From positions 62,001 to 126,000 of the forward strand of contig NZ_MWQK01000003.1 in the NCBI RefSeq assembly GCF_002210425.1: a stretch of DNA of 64,000 nt, given 5' to 3'. The notes beneath the pieces were generated by a model. It was not told the origin of the DNA, did not search any database, and worked only from the letters and a program-made list of their open reading frames with translations. The DNA comes from Fibrobacter sp. UWB2 (lineage in GTDB: Bacteria; Fibrobacterota; Fibrobacteria; Fibrobacterales; Fibrobacteraceae). Below, one piece after another: positions 1 through 8,620 of this stretch (position 1 is the first letter of the stretch; the number at the start of each line of letters is the position of its first letter). A program made the position numbers and the translations under genes.

Positions 1-3000
1 CCATAACTATTATACTGATTGATGTATTCATTAGAGATCAGGTTGCTAATGAATTTGCGGTCATCAAGACTCGCGGTCAAATCAAGGTCCATGAACTTGT
101 GGCTTACGCAACCCAAAATGTCCTTACGGAGTTTGTCCTCGTTTTCCACAATTCCCGGATTCTTTTCAAACAGGTCGTCGGCAGAGTCCTTGATTTCAAT
201 AAGGCTTTTCTGAATTTCGAATTCTTCCTTAGAAAGCAAGGGTCTTTCTTTCTTATCGCTTTGGGCACGCACTTCATTTGCTTCTACAATTCGCTTATGA
301 ATGCGGACAAATTTCTCATCGTCCTTGTAATGGGACTTTAGCGCGCGATTCTTGCGATTGATTTCCTTGATTTTAGACATTACGTCTTTCAGGTAGAAAA
401 TGCTGCCTTCGGCTTCAGTTTTGTCTTTAGGAATATAGCCGTGTTCCCTGAAATACTTTCTGAATTCTTCAATAAGGTTGACAAACTTGTCTTCTTTCTT
501 ATCGAAGTTGGCATCAAATTCGGCACGGACCTTTTCGGCTTCTTCCCTAAGGCTATTAATGATAATCTTGAGTTCTTCTGAAATGCCCTTGCGGAATTCA
601 AAATCCAGACTATCAAGAATCGTATTGATTATGCCCGACACATCTTCGCTATGGTCGTTGCCTTCCTTGAAGTTAATGGCCGCAATGCGGCGTTCTACTT
701 CACGCAACAAAACGGGAATGCCGCCGGGCAGCATGTTCTTATACTTGTCCTGCAGTTCAACGTTCCCGCTAGAACGGATTCTGTTGCCCAGGCCCTTTGC
801 ATCTTCAAGAATTTTACGAAGGTGGTACAGAGGTTCCTTGTCTTCAATTCCATCAATGACTTCGCGGAATTCCTCGTAATTCTCGGTAGGGAAATTCCAC
901 AAGAAATCTGTCAGTTCCTTAATCTGCTGCTTGACTTCTTCGGGATTTTCAATAATCACCTGGCCCGGGTCAGCGGAAAGTTCCAAGCCAGAATCTTCCG
1001 TAGTCTTGTTTAGTTCCCGCAGGTAACGGTCATTGGTGGCATCAAAGTTTTCCTTGATGTCAACAAAGTCCACCACGTAGCCGTATTTGAAATCTTTATA
1101 TGGACGATTGACACGAGTCAGCGCCTGCAACAAATCGTGACCATCGAGTTTGCGACCAAGATACAACTTTTTCAAACGGTTTGCGTCAAAACCCGTAAGC
1201 AACATTTTATTGACAATCAAAAAGTCCGTCGTCATGTTCTTCTTGTAGTCAACAATGTATTCCTTGCGTTCCTTCTTGTCTCCTTCATCATGGAGAATCA
1301 GGGACGCCTTCAACGGTTTTTCAAAGAAAGAAGCGTTGTAATGCATCAGTTTTTCTGCCGCCATGTTTGCGACTTCTTCTTTCTTTTTCTCAATGACACT
1401 TAATGCAAAATTGTAGCGTTCGTTCCACAACTCAAAAAGTTTGCGGGCCTGGTCGTTAGTTTTGCAAACAATCATCGCACCAATAGACTTGTCGTCACAT
1501 TCAACGCGGAAAGAGGTAAAATCATCAATGATATAATCCAGCAAGGCGTTCAAATACTTAGGATGCTCAATGATTTTATCCTTATCGATATCGCTCTTTT
1601 TGACTTGAATCTGGTTTGCCGAATTGTTTTCAAGTTCATCAAGAATCCCCTGCAAAGTTTCTTTGTAGTGGGTTTCAATGGGTTCACGCATCAACTTAAG
1701 CGTGTAACCGTCCGCAATTGACTTGTCGTAATAGTAGGTGTGAATGTAATCGCCAAACACGCGCCAGGATTCACGTTCTTCACGAAGCAGCGGAGTGCCC
1801 GTAAGGGCGAGCTTTATTGCATGTTTGTCGGCACTCAAAAGGTTTGCAAGGAACGCTCCTTCGGGATTGTAGCCTCGGTGAGCCTCGTCAATAAAGAATA
1901 TTCGTTGCAGGTTTGTGTTGTAGCCCGCAGAAATATCTACCGGGGCCTTGTCTTCGGCAAATTTCTGGATATTCACCACGGTGATTTCCAGCCTACCGTC
2001 GGCACTTTTTACCAGCTGCGTATTCTTGATATCTGCCATGAGTTGTGCGCGGTCTTCTACAGTCTGCACAACAAGTCCACGAGCGGCAAACTCGTCGCAC
2101 GCCTGTTCCATCAGGTCAATTCTATCCACGATGAAATAGAACTTGGCGGGAATAGACTTTTTCGCAAAATAGTCAGTAAGACTCTTTACAGAGTAATAGG
2201 CCAAGGCAGTCTTGCCGGAGCCCTGCGTATGCCAGATAATTCCACTCTTTATGCCTTCATCCAGTTTTTTACGGATGGCAAAAGAAGCGAAAAGTTGCTG
2301 GTAACGCATTACATGTTTTTCAAGCGTTTTAATCTTTTCGCCGTCGTCTTTTTCGACAGTCTTTTCTACATAGGCAAAACCATAACGAAGCAGGAACAAG
2401 AAACGTTCCTTGCTCAGCAACGAAGTCAGAATGCGGTTCGTGGGAGTAGTCACCTTGCAATTCGTAGCATACTCCGGATGGCTTTTGAGAGAAAGACAAT
2501 TTCTGTGCTTAAGAATCAGTTTTTCTGTATCTTTCGAAACTTCCCGATACGGATACTTGGGGCCGAACTTTTCGTCTTCTTCGCGGAACACATTGAAAAA
2601 CGCTTTCTGCTTACCAATGCAGGCGTAGAACGCTCCCTGAACAGGAACACGATTCGCATTGTCGTATTCCTGATTATTGCTGAAAATCATCAGCTGGGTA
2701 ATGTTCAAAAAGCGCCTGAAACTTTTATTGGGCAAACGTTTCTGGTTTGTGCGGCATTGCTCTGCAACAATGCCTTCCGCATTATTCGGCTTTTTCACTT
2801 CGATAAAAGCCAATGGCAAACCGTTCACAAAGCATGTAATGTCAGGGCGGAAACTATCACCCGTCTCCTGATTCTCGCAAGGAAGTTCCGTCGTCACAAG
2901 CCAAGTATTGTTCTCCGGATTTTCGAAATCAATCAGCTTGATTCCAGAATTCGAAGAAAGCACCTGGTAAAACTCACGACCAAGATCGTCGCTGCCAAGC

Positions 3001-3224
3001 TTGCTCAACGCAAACTTCGCAAAAATTTGAAGATCATGGAGCTTTTGCTCCGGATTTAAACGAACAAGGGCTTTAAGGAATTCATCAGTAAGCACATTGT
3101 TGTTCTTATCAAGCCTACCTACAGACGTTCCCTCGCCACATTCAGCAAAATAAGTGTAACCCAAACGGCACAAATGAAGGGCCGCAGGAACCTGAACTCT
3201 AGTACATTCGTTAAATCCAGCCAT
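1..3224 (-). CDS. hsdR: Type I restriction endonuclease R subunit (HsdR), C-terminus cut by window edge
   Basis: The minus frame stays open from an ATG at 3224 to position 1 (1,074 codons seen, no stop), so the gene continues off the left edge. Motifs read in order: a PD-(D/E)XK nuclease signature (RPDIT..FIEVKK), helicase motif I HTQGSGKT, an IFFIDEAHRG DEAD-box and a LALTGTP motif. This is the normal order of a motor/nuclease R subunit of the EcoR124/HsdR type. It translocates DNA and cuts it when its cognate S/M complex finds unmodified sites. The gene is divergent from the operon at 3578-5992; no ordinary M or S subunit lies beside it here, though one could lie to the left. The SD before the ATG is weak; an in-frame TTG lies two codons upstream. 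Confidence 0.95.
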   Translation of the reverse strand, partial: MAGFNECTRVQVPAALHLCRLGYTYFAECGEGTSVGRLDKNNNVLTDEFLKALVRLNPEQKLHDLQIFAKFALSKLGSDDLGREFYQVLSSNSGIKLIDFENPENNTWLVTTELPCENQETGDSFRPDITCFVNGLPLAFIEVKKPNNAEGIVAEQCRTNQKRLPNKSFRRFLNITQLMIFSNNQEYDNANRVPVQGAFYACIGKQKAFFNVFREEDEKFGPKYPYREVSKDTEKLILKHRNCLSLKSHPEYATNCKVTTPTNRILTSLLSKERFLFLLRYGFAYVEKTVEKDDGEKIKTLEKHVMRYQQLFASFAIRKKLDEGIKSGIIWHTQGSGKTALAYYSVKSLTDYFAKKSIPAKFYFIVDRIDLMEQACDEFAARGLVVQTVEDRAQLMADIKNTQLVKSADGRLEITVVNIQKFAEDKAPVDISAGYNTNLQRIFFIDEAHRGYNPEGAFLANLLSADKHAIKLALTGTPLLREERESWRVFGDYIHTYYYDKSIADGYTLKLMREPIETHYKETLQGILDELENNSANQIQVKKSDIDKDKIIEHPKYLNALLDYIIDDFTSFRVECDDKSIGAMIVCKTNDQARKLFELWNERYNFALSVIEKKKEEVANMAAEKLMHYNASFFEKPLKASLILHDEGDKKERKEYIVDYKKNMTTDFLIVNKMLLTGFDANRLKKLYLGRKLDGHDLLQALTRVNRPYKDFKYGYVVDFVDIKENFDATNDRYLRELNKTTEDSGLELSADPGQVIIENPEEVKQQIKELTDFLWNFPTENYEEFREVIDGIEDKEPLYHLRKILEDAKGLGNRIRSSGNVELQDKYKNMLPGGIPVLLREVERRIAAINFKEGNDHSEDVSGIINTILDSLDFEFRKGISEELKIIINSLREEAEKVRAEFDANFDKKEDKFVNLIEEFRKYFREHGYIPKDKTEAEGSIFYLKDVMSKIKEINRKNRALKSHYKDDEKFVRIHKRIVEANEVRAQSDKKERPLLSKEEFEIQKSLIEIKDSADDLFEKNPGIVENEDKLRKDILGCVSHKFMDLDLTASLDDRKFISNLISNEYINQYNSY

Positions 3225-3450
3225 AATCAATAGTCACTCAACTCGAAAAAAGGGTCTGACCAAGAGGACAAACCTTATGTTGACAATATACCTTAATAAA
3301 ATGGAGGTTAAATTCAATCTTTCGTGGAATGAAGCGTTTTTAGGAAAAAACTCACTCTGACATCAGTTTTCGGACGTAACAGACGCCAATAAGTAAAATT
3401 ATTTTAACTAAATGCTATTTTTGGCTTAAAAACGGCAAACCATCCGCTAT

Positions 3451-3469
3451 TGTTCAAAATTTTTGAACA
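3451..3469. promoter_or_regulatory. Perfect 9+1+9 palindrome, candidate operator
   Basis: TGTTCAAAATTTTTGAACA is a perfect inverted repeat with a one-base centre, 17 bp upstream of a -35 box. A matching half-site, TTTGAACA, occurs again at 3514-3521 across the end of the -10 box. Full site plus half-site around a promoter suggests binding by a dimeric regulator (inference). Confidence 0.55.
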
Positions 3470-3486
3470 TTTTTATTAAATCACTA

Positions 3487-3515
3487 TTGACTCACGCTTT
3501 TCGATATTGTATATT
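3487..3515 (+). promoter_or_regulatory. Sigma70-type promoter of the 154-aa/half-S/M-like operon
   Basis: TTGACT, 17-bp spacer, TATATT. The predicted leader is about 55 nt before the ATG at 3578. Confidence 0.6.
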
Positions 3516-3577
3516 TGAACATAGAAAATAAATCAAAATTCAAACACAACAACATCAGTAAATCACGAGGCACCGCC

Positions 3578-4042
3578 ATGAAAAACAACATCCTTAAGTT
3601 AGAAATGTTCGAAGCCGTATGCAAGTGCGGCCACGTCGGGAAATCGCATTACGTAATCATCAGTTTTCCCTTGATGGCGCAGTCCAAGAAAGACGCCGCC
3701 AGAATCGCTCGCGGGATGCCGCGCGTAAAGCACGACCACCAAGATGCCATTTTGAACGTTTTCAAGATTGACCAGAAGCGCTACTTTGAACTGCTTGAAA
3801 TCAACGACCGCGACCCCTATCTTCATTGCACCTGCATTCAAGACCAAAACGCAATTGACCTGTCCAGCCGATTAATGGACGAAGACCGTTCAAATCATTA
3901 CACTTCTCGCAAAGAAGAAAACAAAAATTCGTTCTATTGCAACAAGCAAAAAATCCGCAACCAGAAAAAATACATGACTCGTTACTACGACTTTGAGAAA
4001 ATCAGCAACTACAACACCATTGAATACAACGACATTGCATAA
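3578..4042 (+). CDS. Hypothetical Cys/His-rich protein, 154 aa, first gene of the R-M-like operon
   Basis: Not recognised. The start ATG at 3578 follows CGAGG; the frame is open further upstream but without a better signal. Near the N-terminus is CKCGHVG, mid-protein a KHDHQD stretch, then HCTC near residue 90. These could coordinate a metal as a small zinc ribbon. The C-terminal third is basic and polar. Its stop overlaps an in-frame ATG of the next gene (TAATG) and all three plus-strand genes are tightly packed, so it belongs to the HsdS/HsdM-like unit. Possible roles are regulator of the divergent hsdR (see the palindrome upstream) or accessory subunit; both are guesses. Confidence 0.75.
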   Translation: MKNNILKLEMFEAVCKCGHVGKSHYVIISFPLMAQSKKDAARIARGMPRVKHDHQDAILNVFKIDQKRYFELLEINDRDPYLHCTCIQDQNAIDLSSRLMDEDRSNHYTSRKEENKNSFYCNKQKIRNQKKYMTRYYDFEKISNYNTIEYNDIA

Positions 4043-4053
4043 TGGAGACACCC

Positions 4054-4707
4054 ATGACGAAAAAAAGATTAGGCGACATTTCTAAAATTACCGGCGGCCA
4101 AATCACTTCCAGGCTGGAAAAGAAAGAAATCGACGATCTCTTTGAGATTGTACGCGAATCCGACAAGCCAAAGATTACATGCGAAGCTCTTGTTCTTGTA
4201 CCCAGAGCAATTTCGAATGGTTTTGTGGACAAATCTTCTTTGATGAAAATCGTTTGCGAAAAAGAAACCAAGAAAGAACTCGATGCGACGGACTTGACTT
4301 CATTCGTTGACGAAAGCAAAATTACGAAAGCAGACACTTTGGTTTTGAAGTTGTCCACGCCGTACGACGCCTGCGTTATCACGAAAGATGACGAGAACCT
4401 GATTGTCTCATCTTTCTGCGCATCCCTGACGCTTACGGATAAAGACGTCGACTTGCTTTATGTCCTCGCCTTTTTGAATTCAAAATTGTATCAAGACCAA
4501 ATCAAGGACCTCGCAGCAGGTTCCGCAATTCCCTTAATTTCTGTAGGAGCAATCGAAAATGTACAGATTCCTCTTCCGTCTAAAGAGGAACAAGAACAAA
4601 TTGGAAAGGATTTCATAAACACTATGAAAAAAATCAAACTTATTAATAAAGTCATCGCTTTGGAAAGCGAAAAAATGAACTCTATTTTCTACGGAATGGA
4701 GGGATAA
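4054..4707 (+). CDS. Half-size HsdS-like protein (single target-recognition domain), 217 aa
   Basis: The C-terminal half carries the hallmark of type I S-subunit target-recognition domains (AIENVQIPLPSKEEQEQIGKD) followed by a helix (residues about 180-215). There is only one such unit, where ordinary S subunits of about 400 aa have two. Known half-S proteins work as dimers. I chose ATG 4054 because GGAG lies 6 nt upstream; an ATG at 4042 overlapping the previous stop is an alternative. The stop is 4 nt before the HsdM-like gene. It probably supplies DNA specificity to that partner (inference). Confidence 0.8.
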   Translation: MTKKRLGDISKITGGQITSRLEKKEIDDLFEIVRESDKPKITCEALVLVPRAISNGFVDKSSLMKIVCEKETKKELDATDLTSFVDESKITKADTLVLKLSTPYDACVITKDDENLIVSSFCASLTLTDKDVDLLYVLAFLNSKLYQDQIKDLAAGSAIPLISVGAIENVQIPLPSKEEQEQIGKDFINTMKKIKLINKVIALESEKMNSIFYGMEG

Positions 4708-4711
4708 GGCT

Positions 4712-5992
4712 ATGAATAAAAATGAAATTTTTTTGGATGATTTTATAAACTACGCCACATATGCATACGGCGATGACGAACCGTATATTACATACGCAGG
4801 AGCGAAAAAGACTTTAATCGGTTTTCTCTTTCTTTATATAATAAATGAACAGCTTGAGTTTGCGAATTTCAAAAATACAGACGATTACCTGAAGTTACAT
4901 AGTTACTTGAGCAAAATCTTCTCTTCGGGAAATTTCAATGATGATGTTTTGAAAGAAATTTCTAATTTGTTTGAGAAGAATTTTGAACTCCCTTCTGGTA
5001 TTCTCGAAATAGAGTCATTAAAAAATTATTTGCATCACGGGTTGATGATATTTAAAGAGAACCTCAATTTAGGCAACCTGCCTCCGGACATAGACTGTTC
5101 TTCAGTCCTGAAAGATTTAATTTCCCGTCCTCAAACGAGCAGGGACTCCGCCAACACCTATCTTTATTACACAAACGAAAGTCTTCAACAATTAGCAGCA
5201 GGAATCCTGAAAGTCAAGAACAATGAAACATTTATGGATTGTTGTTGCGGAATGTTTTCTTCAGCCCTCTACAACGACGCAGCAAATTACATCGGCGTTG
5301 AATTGGACAAAGAAATTGCCGGCATCGCGGCAATGATCCTGATTATGGCCAAGAAGAAATTTAACATCAAACACGAAAACTTCTTGGATTACAAAGATGA
5401 AAATGTCGCAGACAAGATTCTTGCCGATATTCCCTGCGGCACAGGAACGCCCCAAACGGAGAATCGTCCTTACGGCAAAAATACCGAAGCTTATTGTATT
5501 GAGAACGTTGTCAACGCTCTTAAAGATGGCGGCAAAGCTGTAGTTGTCTGCTTTGGGTCAATTTTGAGCAAACAGGATTCTTCAAAAAAATTGCGCGAGG
5601 CTCTTACGAAGGATCACTTGCAAGCAGTAGTCGCTTTGCCCCCGATGAGCAACGGCACAAAATCCAACACCAATTTGATTGTTCTGCAAAAAAATTGCCA
5701 TGCCAAGGAAATCAAGTTCATCAACGCATCGAATCTTGACATCAAGAACAAGAACAGATTGACTCTTGATGAATCGGACATCTCGGATATCATTGCATGT
5801 CTTAACGGCGAGAACACAAAGTGTTTATTCAAGGACATCCCTGTTGAAGACATTTTGAATTCCGACAGCATTTCCTGGACCCCGAACAACTATGTAAAGG
5901 GAGAAGAGAAAAGCAAGGGACGTTCCATCGAAGAAATTGACAATGACTTGAACGAGTCCTACAAGGAACTTAAAGACTTGTTTCTCGATTAG
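4712..5992 (+). CDS. HsdM-like N6-adenine methyltransferase with degenerate catalytic motif, 426 aa
   Basis: It has an N-terminal helical part, then the N6-MTase core. YYTNES (about 151-156) matches the YYTP element of HsdM. The motif I position reads FMDCCCGMFS (about 174-183) where HsdM usually has DPACGSGGF. The motif IV position reads ADIPCG (about 238-243) where the family has (N/D)PP(F/Y). A later stretch, DGGKAVVVCFGSIL, matches the GGR..IV element. So the fold is recognisable, SAM binding is uncertain and methylation activity is doubtful. GGAGG lies 11-15 nt upstream of the ATG. It is co-transcribed with the half-S gene. Confidence 0.8.
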   Translation: MNKNEIFLDDFINYATYAYGDDEPYITYAGAKKTLIGFLFLYIINEQLEFANFKNTDDYLKLHSYLSKIFSSGNFNDDVLKEISNLFEKNFELPSGILEIESLKNYLHHGLMIFKENLNLGNLPPDIDCSSVLKDLISRPQTSRDSANTYLYYTNESLQQLAAGILKVKNNETFMDCCCGMFSSALYNDAANYIGVELDKEIAGIAAMILIMAKKKFNIKHENFLDYKDENVADKILADIPCGTGTPQTENRPYGKNTEAYCIENVVNALKDGGKAVVVCFGSILSKQDSSKKLREALTKDHLQAVVALPPMSNGTKSNTNLIVLQKNCHAKEIKFINASNLDIKNKNRLTLDESDISDIIACLNGENTKCLFKDIPVEDILNSDSISWTPNNYVKGEEKSKGRSIEEIDNDLNESYKELKDLFLD

Positions 5993-6020
5993 TTTGTGTT
6001 GTTGTTGCTCATAGCAAAAG

Positions 6021-6046
6021 CGTTCGCCGTTGGCGAACGTTTTTTC
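6021..6046 (+). terminator. Rho-independent terminator after the HsdM-like gene
   Basis: CGTTCGCC / GGCGAACG 8-bp stem with a 3-nt loop followed by six T, 28 nt after the stop codon. Confidence 0.85.
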
Positions 6047-6048
6047 TT

Positions 6049-6168
6049 TACCAGTTGGGGCGTTGCGGGGTGTCCCCGCTAGAAGGGGAAGCGGCCCTTC
6101 GGCAAGCTCAGGGACCTTGGGACCTGTGGTTGGCGAAGGAAAGCGAGGGGGAGACTTCCCCCATCAAA
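6049..6168. repeat. GC-rich dispersed repeat, copy 1
   Basis: GC-rich block of about 120 bp. Its reverse complement contains GGGGAAGTCTCCCCCT near one end and CCCCGCAACGCCCC near the other, as does the direct strand at 50076-50195. Between these it carries CTTCGGCAAGCTCAGGGACC, a second repeat type seen again inside the CDS at 59128. No ORF. Confidence 0.7.
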
Positions 6169-6198
6169 ATAATTTTCAGAAGAAATCGCGCAGGTCTA

Positions 6199-6227
6199 TT
6201 GACAAACTGAATGCACGAATCTATATT
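6199..6227 (+). promoter_or_regulatory. Promoter of the ORF6N gene, copy 1 of a recurrent cassette
   Basis: TTGACA, 17 bp, TATATT, followed at once by ATAGTGCACAAGTGT. The same -35/-10 plus GTGCACAA downstream box recurs at 55707 and 61031. Confidence 0.75.
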
Positions 6228-6289
6228 ATAGTGCACAAGTGTATAATCTTTGGTATTTTTTTTTCGCTTGTATGCCAGAGGAGTTAACG

Positions 6290-7393
6290 ATGAAAAAAGA
6301 TGTTGCGGCTAGTGCCGCTGAGGCCGTTGCGCCGAAAAAGCCTGAATTTTCCCTGATAGATGAGAACCTGCTCAAATCGCGAATATACACCATCCGCGGA
6401 GTAAAGGTCATGCTCGATGCCGATTTGGCGGAAATTTACGGGTATGAAACTCGAAAATTTAATGAACAGGTAAAAAATAATATCGAAAAATTTGATGAAG
6501 ATTTTCGCTTTCAGCTGACTTCAGAAGAATTTGAAAACTTGAAGTCCAAAATTTGGACTTCAAACTGCGGAAATTCGTTGAAATTCGACAATTTTTATAA
6601 AAAAGGAAACTTGATGTCCAAAAATCGGATATCAAGTTGGGGTGGCGTTCGAAAAATGCCATTCGCCTTCACAGAACAAGGCATCTACATGCTTATGACG
6701 GTGCTCAAAGGCGAACAGGCGACAGCACAGAGCAAGGCCCTCATCCGCCTTTTCAAGCAAATGAAGGACTACATTGCGGCAGAGAATGCACCGAATGTTT
6801 CTGCTAGAATGGTTGCATTGGCGACGCAGACAAGTCAAAACACGCGGGATATCGCCGAAATCGCCACGGACGTCCGCACTCTTTCTAACAAGGTGGAGCG
6901 GAACGAGAGTTTTCTCCAAAAAGTCATGGCGAATTTCATCGACCCAAGCACCTTCAAGCACATCCTGATTCTGAACGGGCAGCGGTTAGAAGCCGATGTT
7001 GCCTACACGCAGATTTATGGCATGGCGAAGAAGTCGGTACTGATCGTAGATGACTACCTAAATGTAAAGACTCTTGATTTGTTGCGGTGCGTAGCGAAGG
7101 GCATTTCTATCAAGATTTTCAGCGAACAGCACGGAAGGACCTGCCTGACCGATAGCATGCTAGCAGATTTCAGAGTCGCCCGTCCGGATGTAGAACTTGG
7201 CGATGTTCGCGCCACGGGGAACGTATTCCACGACAGGTATATTTACCTGGATTTCGGAACCGCCAACGAGAAGCTTTTCCACTGCGGGGCTTCAAGCAAG
7301 GATGCCGGCAACAAGATTACGACCATTATGCAACTTGAAAATATCACAGGATACCGCCCACTGTTCGAGAAGTTATTGCAAGATGAAAAATGA
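6290..7393 (+). CDS. ORF6N/KilA-type DNA-binding domain protein, 367 aa
   Basis: Residues about 20-110 (SRIYTIRGVKVMLDADLAEIYG, then NEQVKNN and EDFRFQLT) match the ORF6N domain found in phage antirepressors and chromosomal homologues. A coiled linker follows (about 165-215). The C-terminal region (about 225-367) contains HDRYIYLD, resembling modules in other ORF6N proteins; its role is unknown to me. The ATG at 6290 has AGAGGAG upstream; an open frame before it lacks a signal. It is probably a DNA-binding regulator or mobile-element relic rather than a housekeeping gene. The strong promoter is shared with two places that have no such gene. Confidence 0.8.
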   Translation: MKKDVAASAAEAVAPKKPEFSLIDENLLKSRIYTIRGVKVMLDADLAEIYGYETRKFNEQVKNNIEKFDEDFRFQLTSEEFENLKSKIWTSNCGNSLKFDNFYKKGNLMSKNRISSWGGVRKMPFAFTEQGIYMLMTVLKGEQATAQSKALIRLFKQMKDYIAAENAPNVSARMVALATQTSQNTRDIAEIATDVRTLSNKVERNESFLQKVMANFIDPSTFKHILILNGQRLEADVAYTQIYGMAKKSVLIVDDYLNVKTLDLLRCVAKGISIKIFSEQHGRTCLTDSMLADFRVARPDVELGDVRATGNVFHDRYIYLDFGTANEKLFHCGASSKDAGNKITTIMQLENITGYRPLFEKLLQDEK

Positions 7394-7410
7394 GGTCACT
7401 CATGAGAACA

Positions 7411-7439
7411 AAAAAATCCCAGCCTTTGCGGCCGGGATT
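7411..7439 (-). terminator. Terminator for glucokinase gene (minus strand)
   Basis: Read on the minus strand: AATCCCGGCC / GGCTGGGATT stem with a small loop, then six T. It also lies just after the stop of the convergent ORF6N gene, so it may serve both. Confidence 0.7.
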
Positions 7440-7499
7440 AACAAAGCTCTAAGCCCATCGACTTCGGCGCATTCGCCTCCGTCGCGGTTCCAACAGCGT

Positions 7500-8567
7500 T
7501 TACTTCTGCAAGTTCAAACTTGCATTAGCAGCACCGTACAAACTAATGCTATAATCCTTGATGAGGTACACCGGGATCTTGTTCAAGAGCGGGCGGATAT
7601 TCGGATTGTAGTTCTTTTCGAACCAGGTCATGAACAAGTTATCGCGTTCGAGCCAGCGGAGGTCCTTCTGCACCGTACCACCTGCGAGGTAGAAACCGCC
7701 GAGCGGGAGGAACAACGTGCAAGCGTCGCTAGCGAAGCGGGCAAGCATCTTCACGAACATGCGCATCATTTCGGCAGCGACCGGATCGGTATCACTTGCG
7801 CGGCTGATGTACTTCGGACGGTCATGCCAATCGGTTTCTTCAATCTTCTTGAAGGCATCGTTCTGCGGAACGCCCTTCGTGTCACGCCACCATTCATAGA
7901 GGTGAGCAAGACCCATGCCAGAGACGAGCGGTTCAACGCCCGGCACGGTGCCAATGCGCTTTTCCATGTAGTCGCGGAAGTCCTGGGTTTCCTTGTCGAA
8001 CGGAGCAAACGTAGAGTGACCACCTTCGGAGCAAGCCGGAATGTACTTCTGACCGTCAAATGCGAGGAAGCCAACGCCCATGCCCGTACCCGGACCAATC
8101 ACAGCCTTCGTGGCAGCCTGCGGCTTCGGTTCGCTACCGTCGGTGTGCTTGAACTTGAGAATCTGCTTCGGGTCATCGACGTCGAGAGTCGGGATGCCAT
8201 AGCTAATGGCCATAAAGTCGTTAATCACGAGGGTCGGGATGCCGGTTGCATTCGTGATGGCATCGCCGTCAACGCACCACGGGAGGTTCGTCATGACGCA
8301 CTTGTTGTTAGCAACGGGGCCTGCAGCACTGATGCAAATGTGGGACGGCTTCAAATCCGCGCGGTTTTCGATGGCAGCCTTGAGCGTTTCACGGATCGGG
8401 GTGTCAAGTCCTTCAATGCACTGGCTCGGGCAAACGGTTTCGAGAATGAGTGTAAACTTGCCATCCTTGTAGCCCACAAGACCAAGATTCGTATTCGTAC
8501 CACCGATATCACCCGCCAAAACGAGACGGTCAAACTTTGCATCGGGATTAAGCCATTTAATTTCCAT
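7500..8567 (-). CDS. glk: Glucokinase (Glk family), 355 aa
   Basis: ATP-dependent glucose 6-phosphorylation at the entry of glycolysis, cytoplasmic. The N-terminal phosphate loop reads LAGDIGGTNTNLGLVGY; LVINDFMAISYGI holds the catalytic Asp of the family; AVIGPGTGMGVGFL is the adenosine/phosphate segment; CSEGGHSTFAP holds the conserved sugar-binding Glu/His. The C-terminal GGFYLAGG matches the family's second ATP-binding element. Length is slightly above the E. coli type (about 320). The start ATG has GGAG 10-13 nt upstream. Single gene with its own terminator. Confidence 0.93.
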   Translation of the reverse strand: MEIKWLNPDAKFDRLVLAGDIGGTNTNLGLVGYKDGKFTLILETVCPSQCIEGLDTPIRETLKAAIENRADLKPSHICISAAGPVANNKCVMTNLPWCVDGDAITNATGIPTLVINDFMAISYGIPTLDVDDPKQILKFKHTDGSEPKPQAATKAVIGPGTGMGVGFLAFDGQKYIPACSEGGHSTFAPFDKETQDFRDYMEKRIGTVPGVEPLVSGMGLAHLYEWWRDTKGVPQNDAFKKIEETDWHDRPKYISRASDTDPVAAEMMRMFVKMLARFASDACTLFLPLGGFYLAGGTVQKDLRWLERDNLFMTWFEKNYNPNIRPLLNKIPVYLIKDYSISLYGAANASLNLQK

Positions 8568-8620
8568 AATTTAAAACTCCATGTTTTACGTTCAGGAATA
8601 TAGTTTTTTCTCAAGGAAAT

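Larger units (their letters stand above)
3225..3577. promoter_or_regulatory. Divergent intergenic region between hsdR and the 154-aa gene
   Basis: AT-rich 353-nt gap holding a palindrome (3451-3469) and a promoter (3487-3515) for the plus-strand operon. I see no convincing promoter for hsdR and no ORF. Confidence 0.6.

Noticed and set aside
1740-3059. 439-aa plus-strand ORF
   Set aside because: Antisense shadow of the HsdR frame, which carries nuclease and helicase motifs.
7197-8603. 468-aa plus-strand ORF
   Set aside because: Overlaps the ORF6N end and is antisense to glucokinase; no protein-like pattern.
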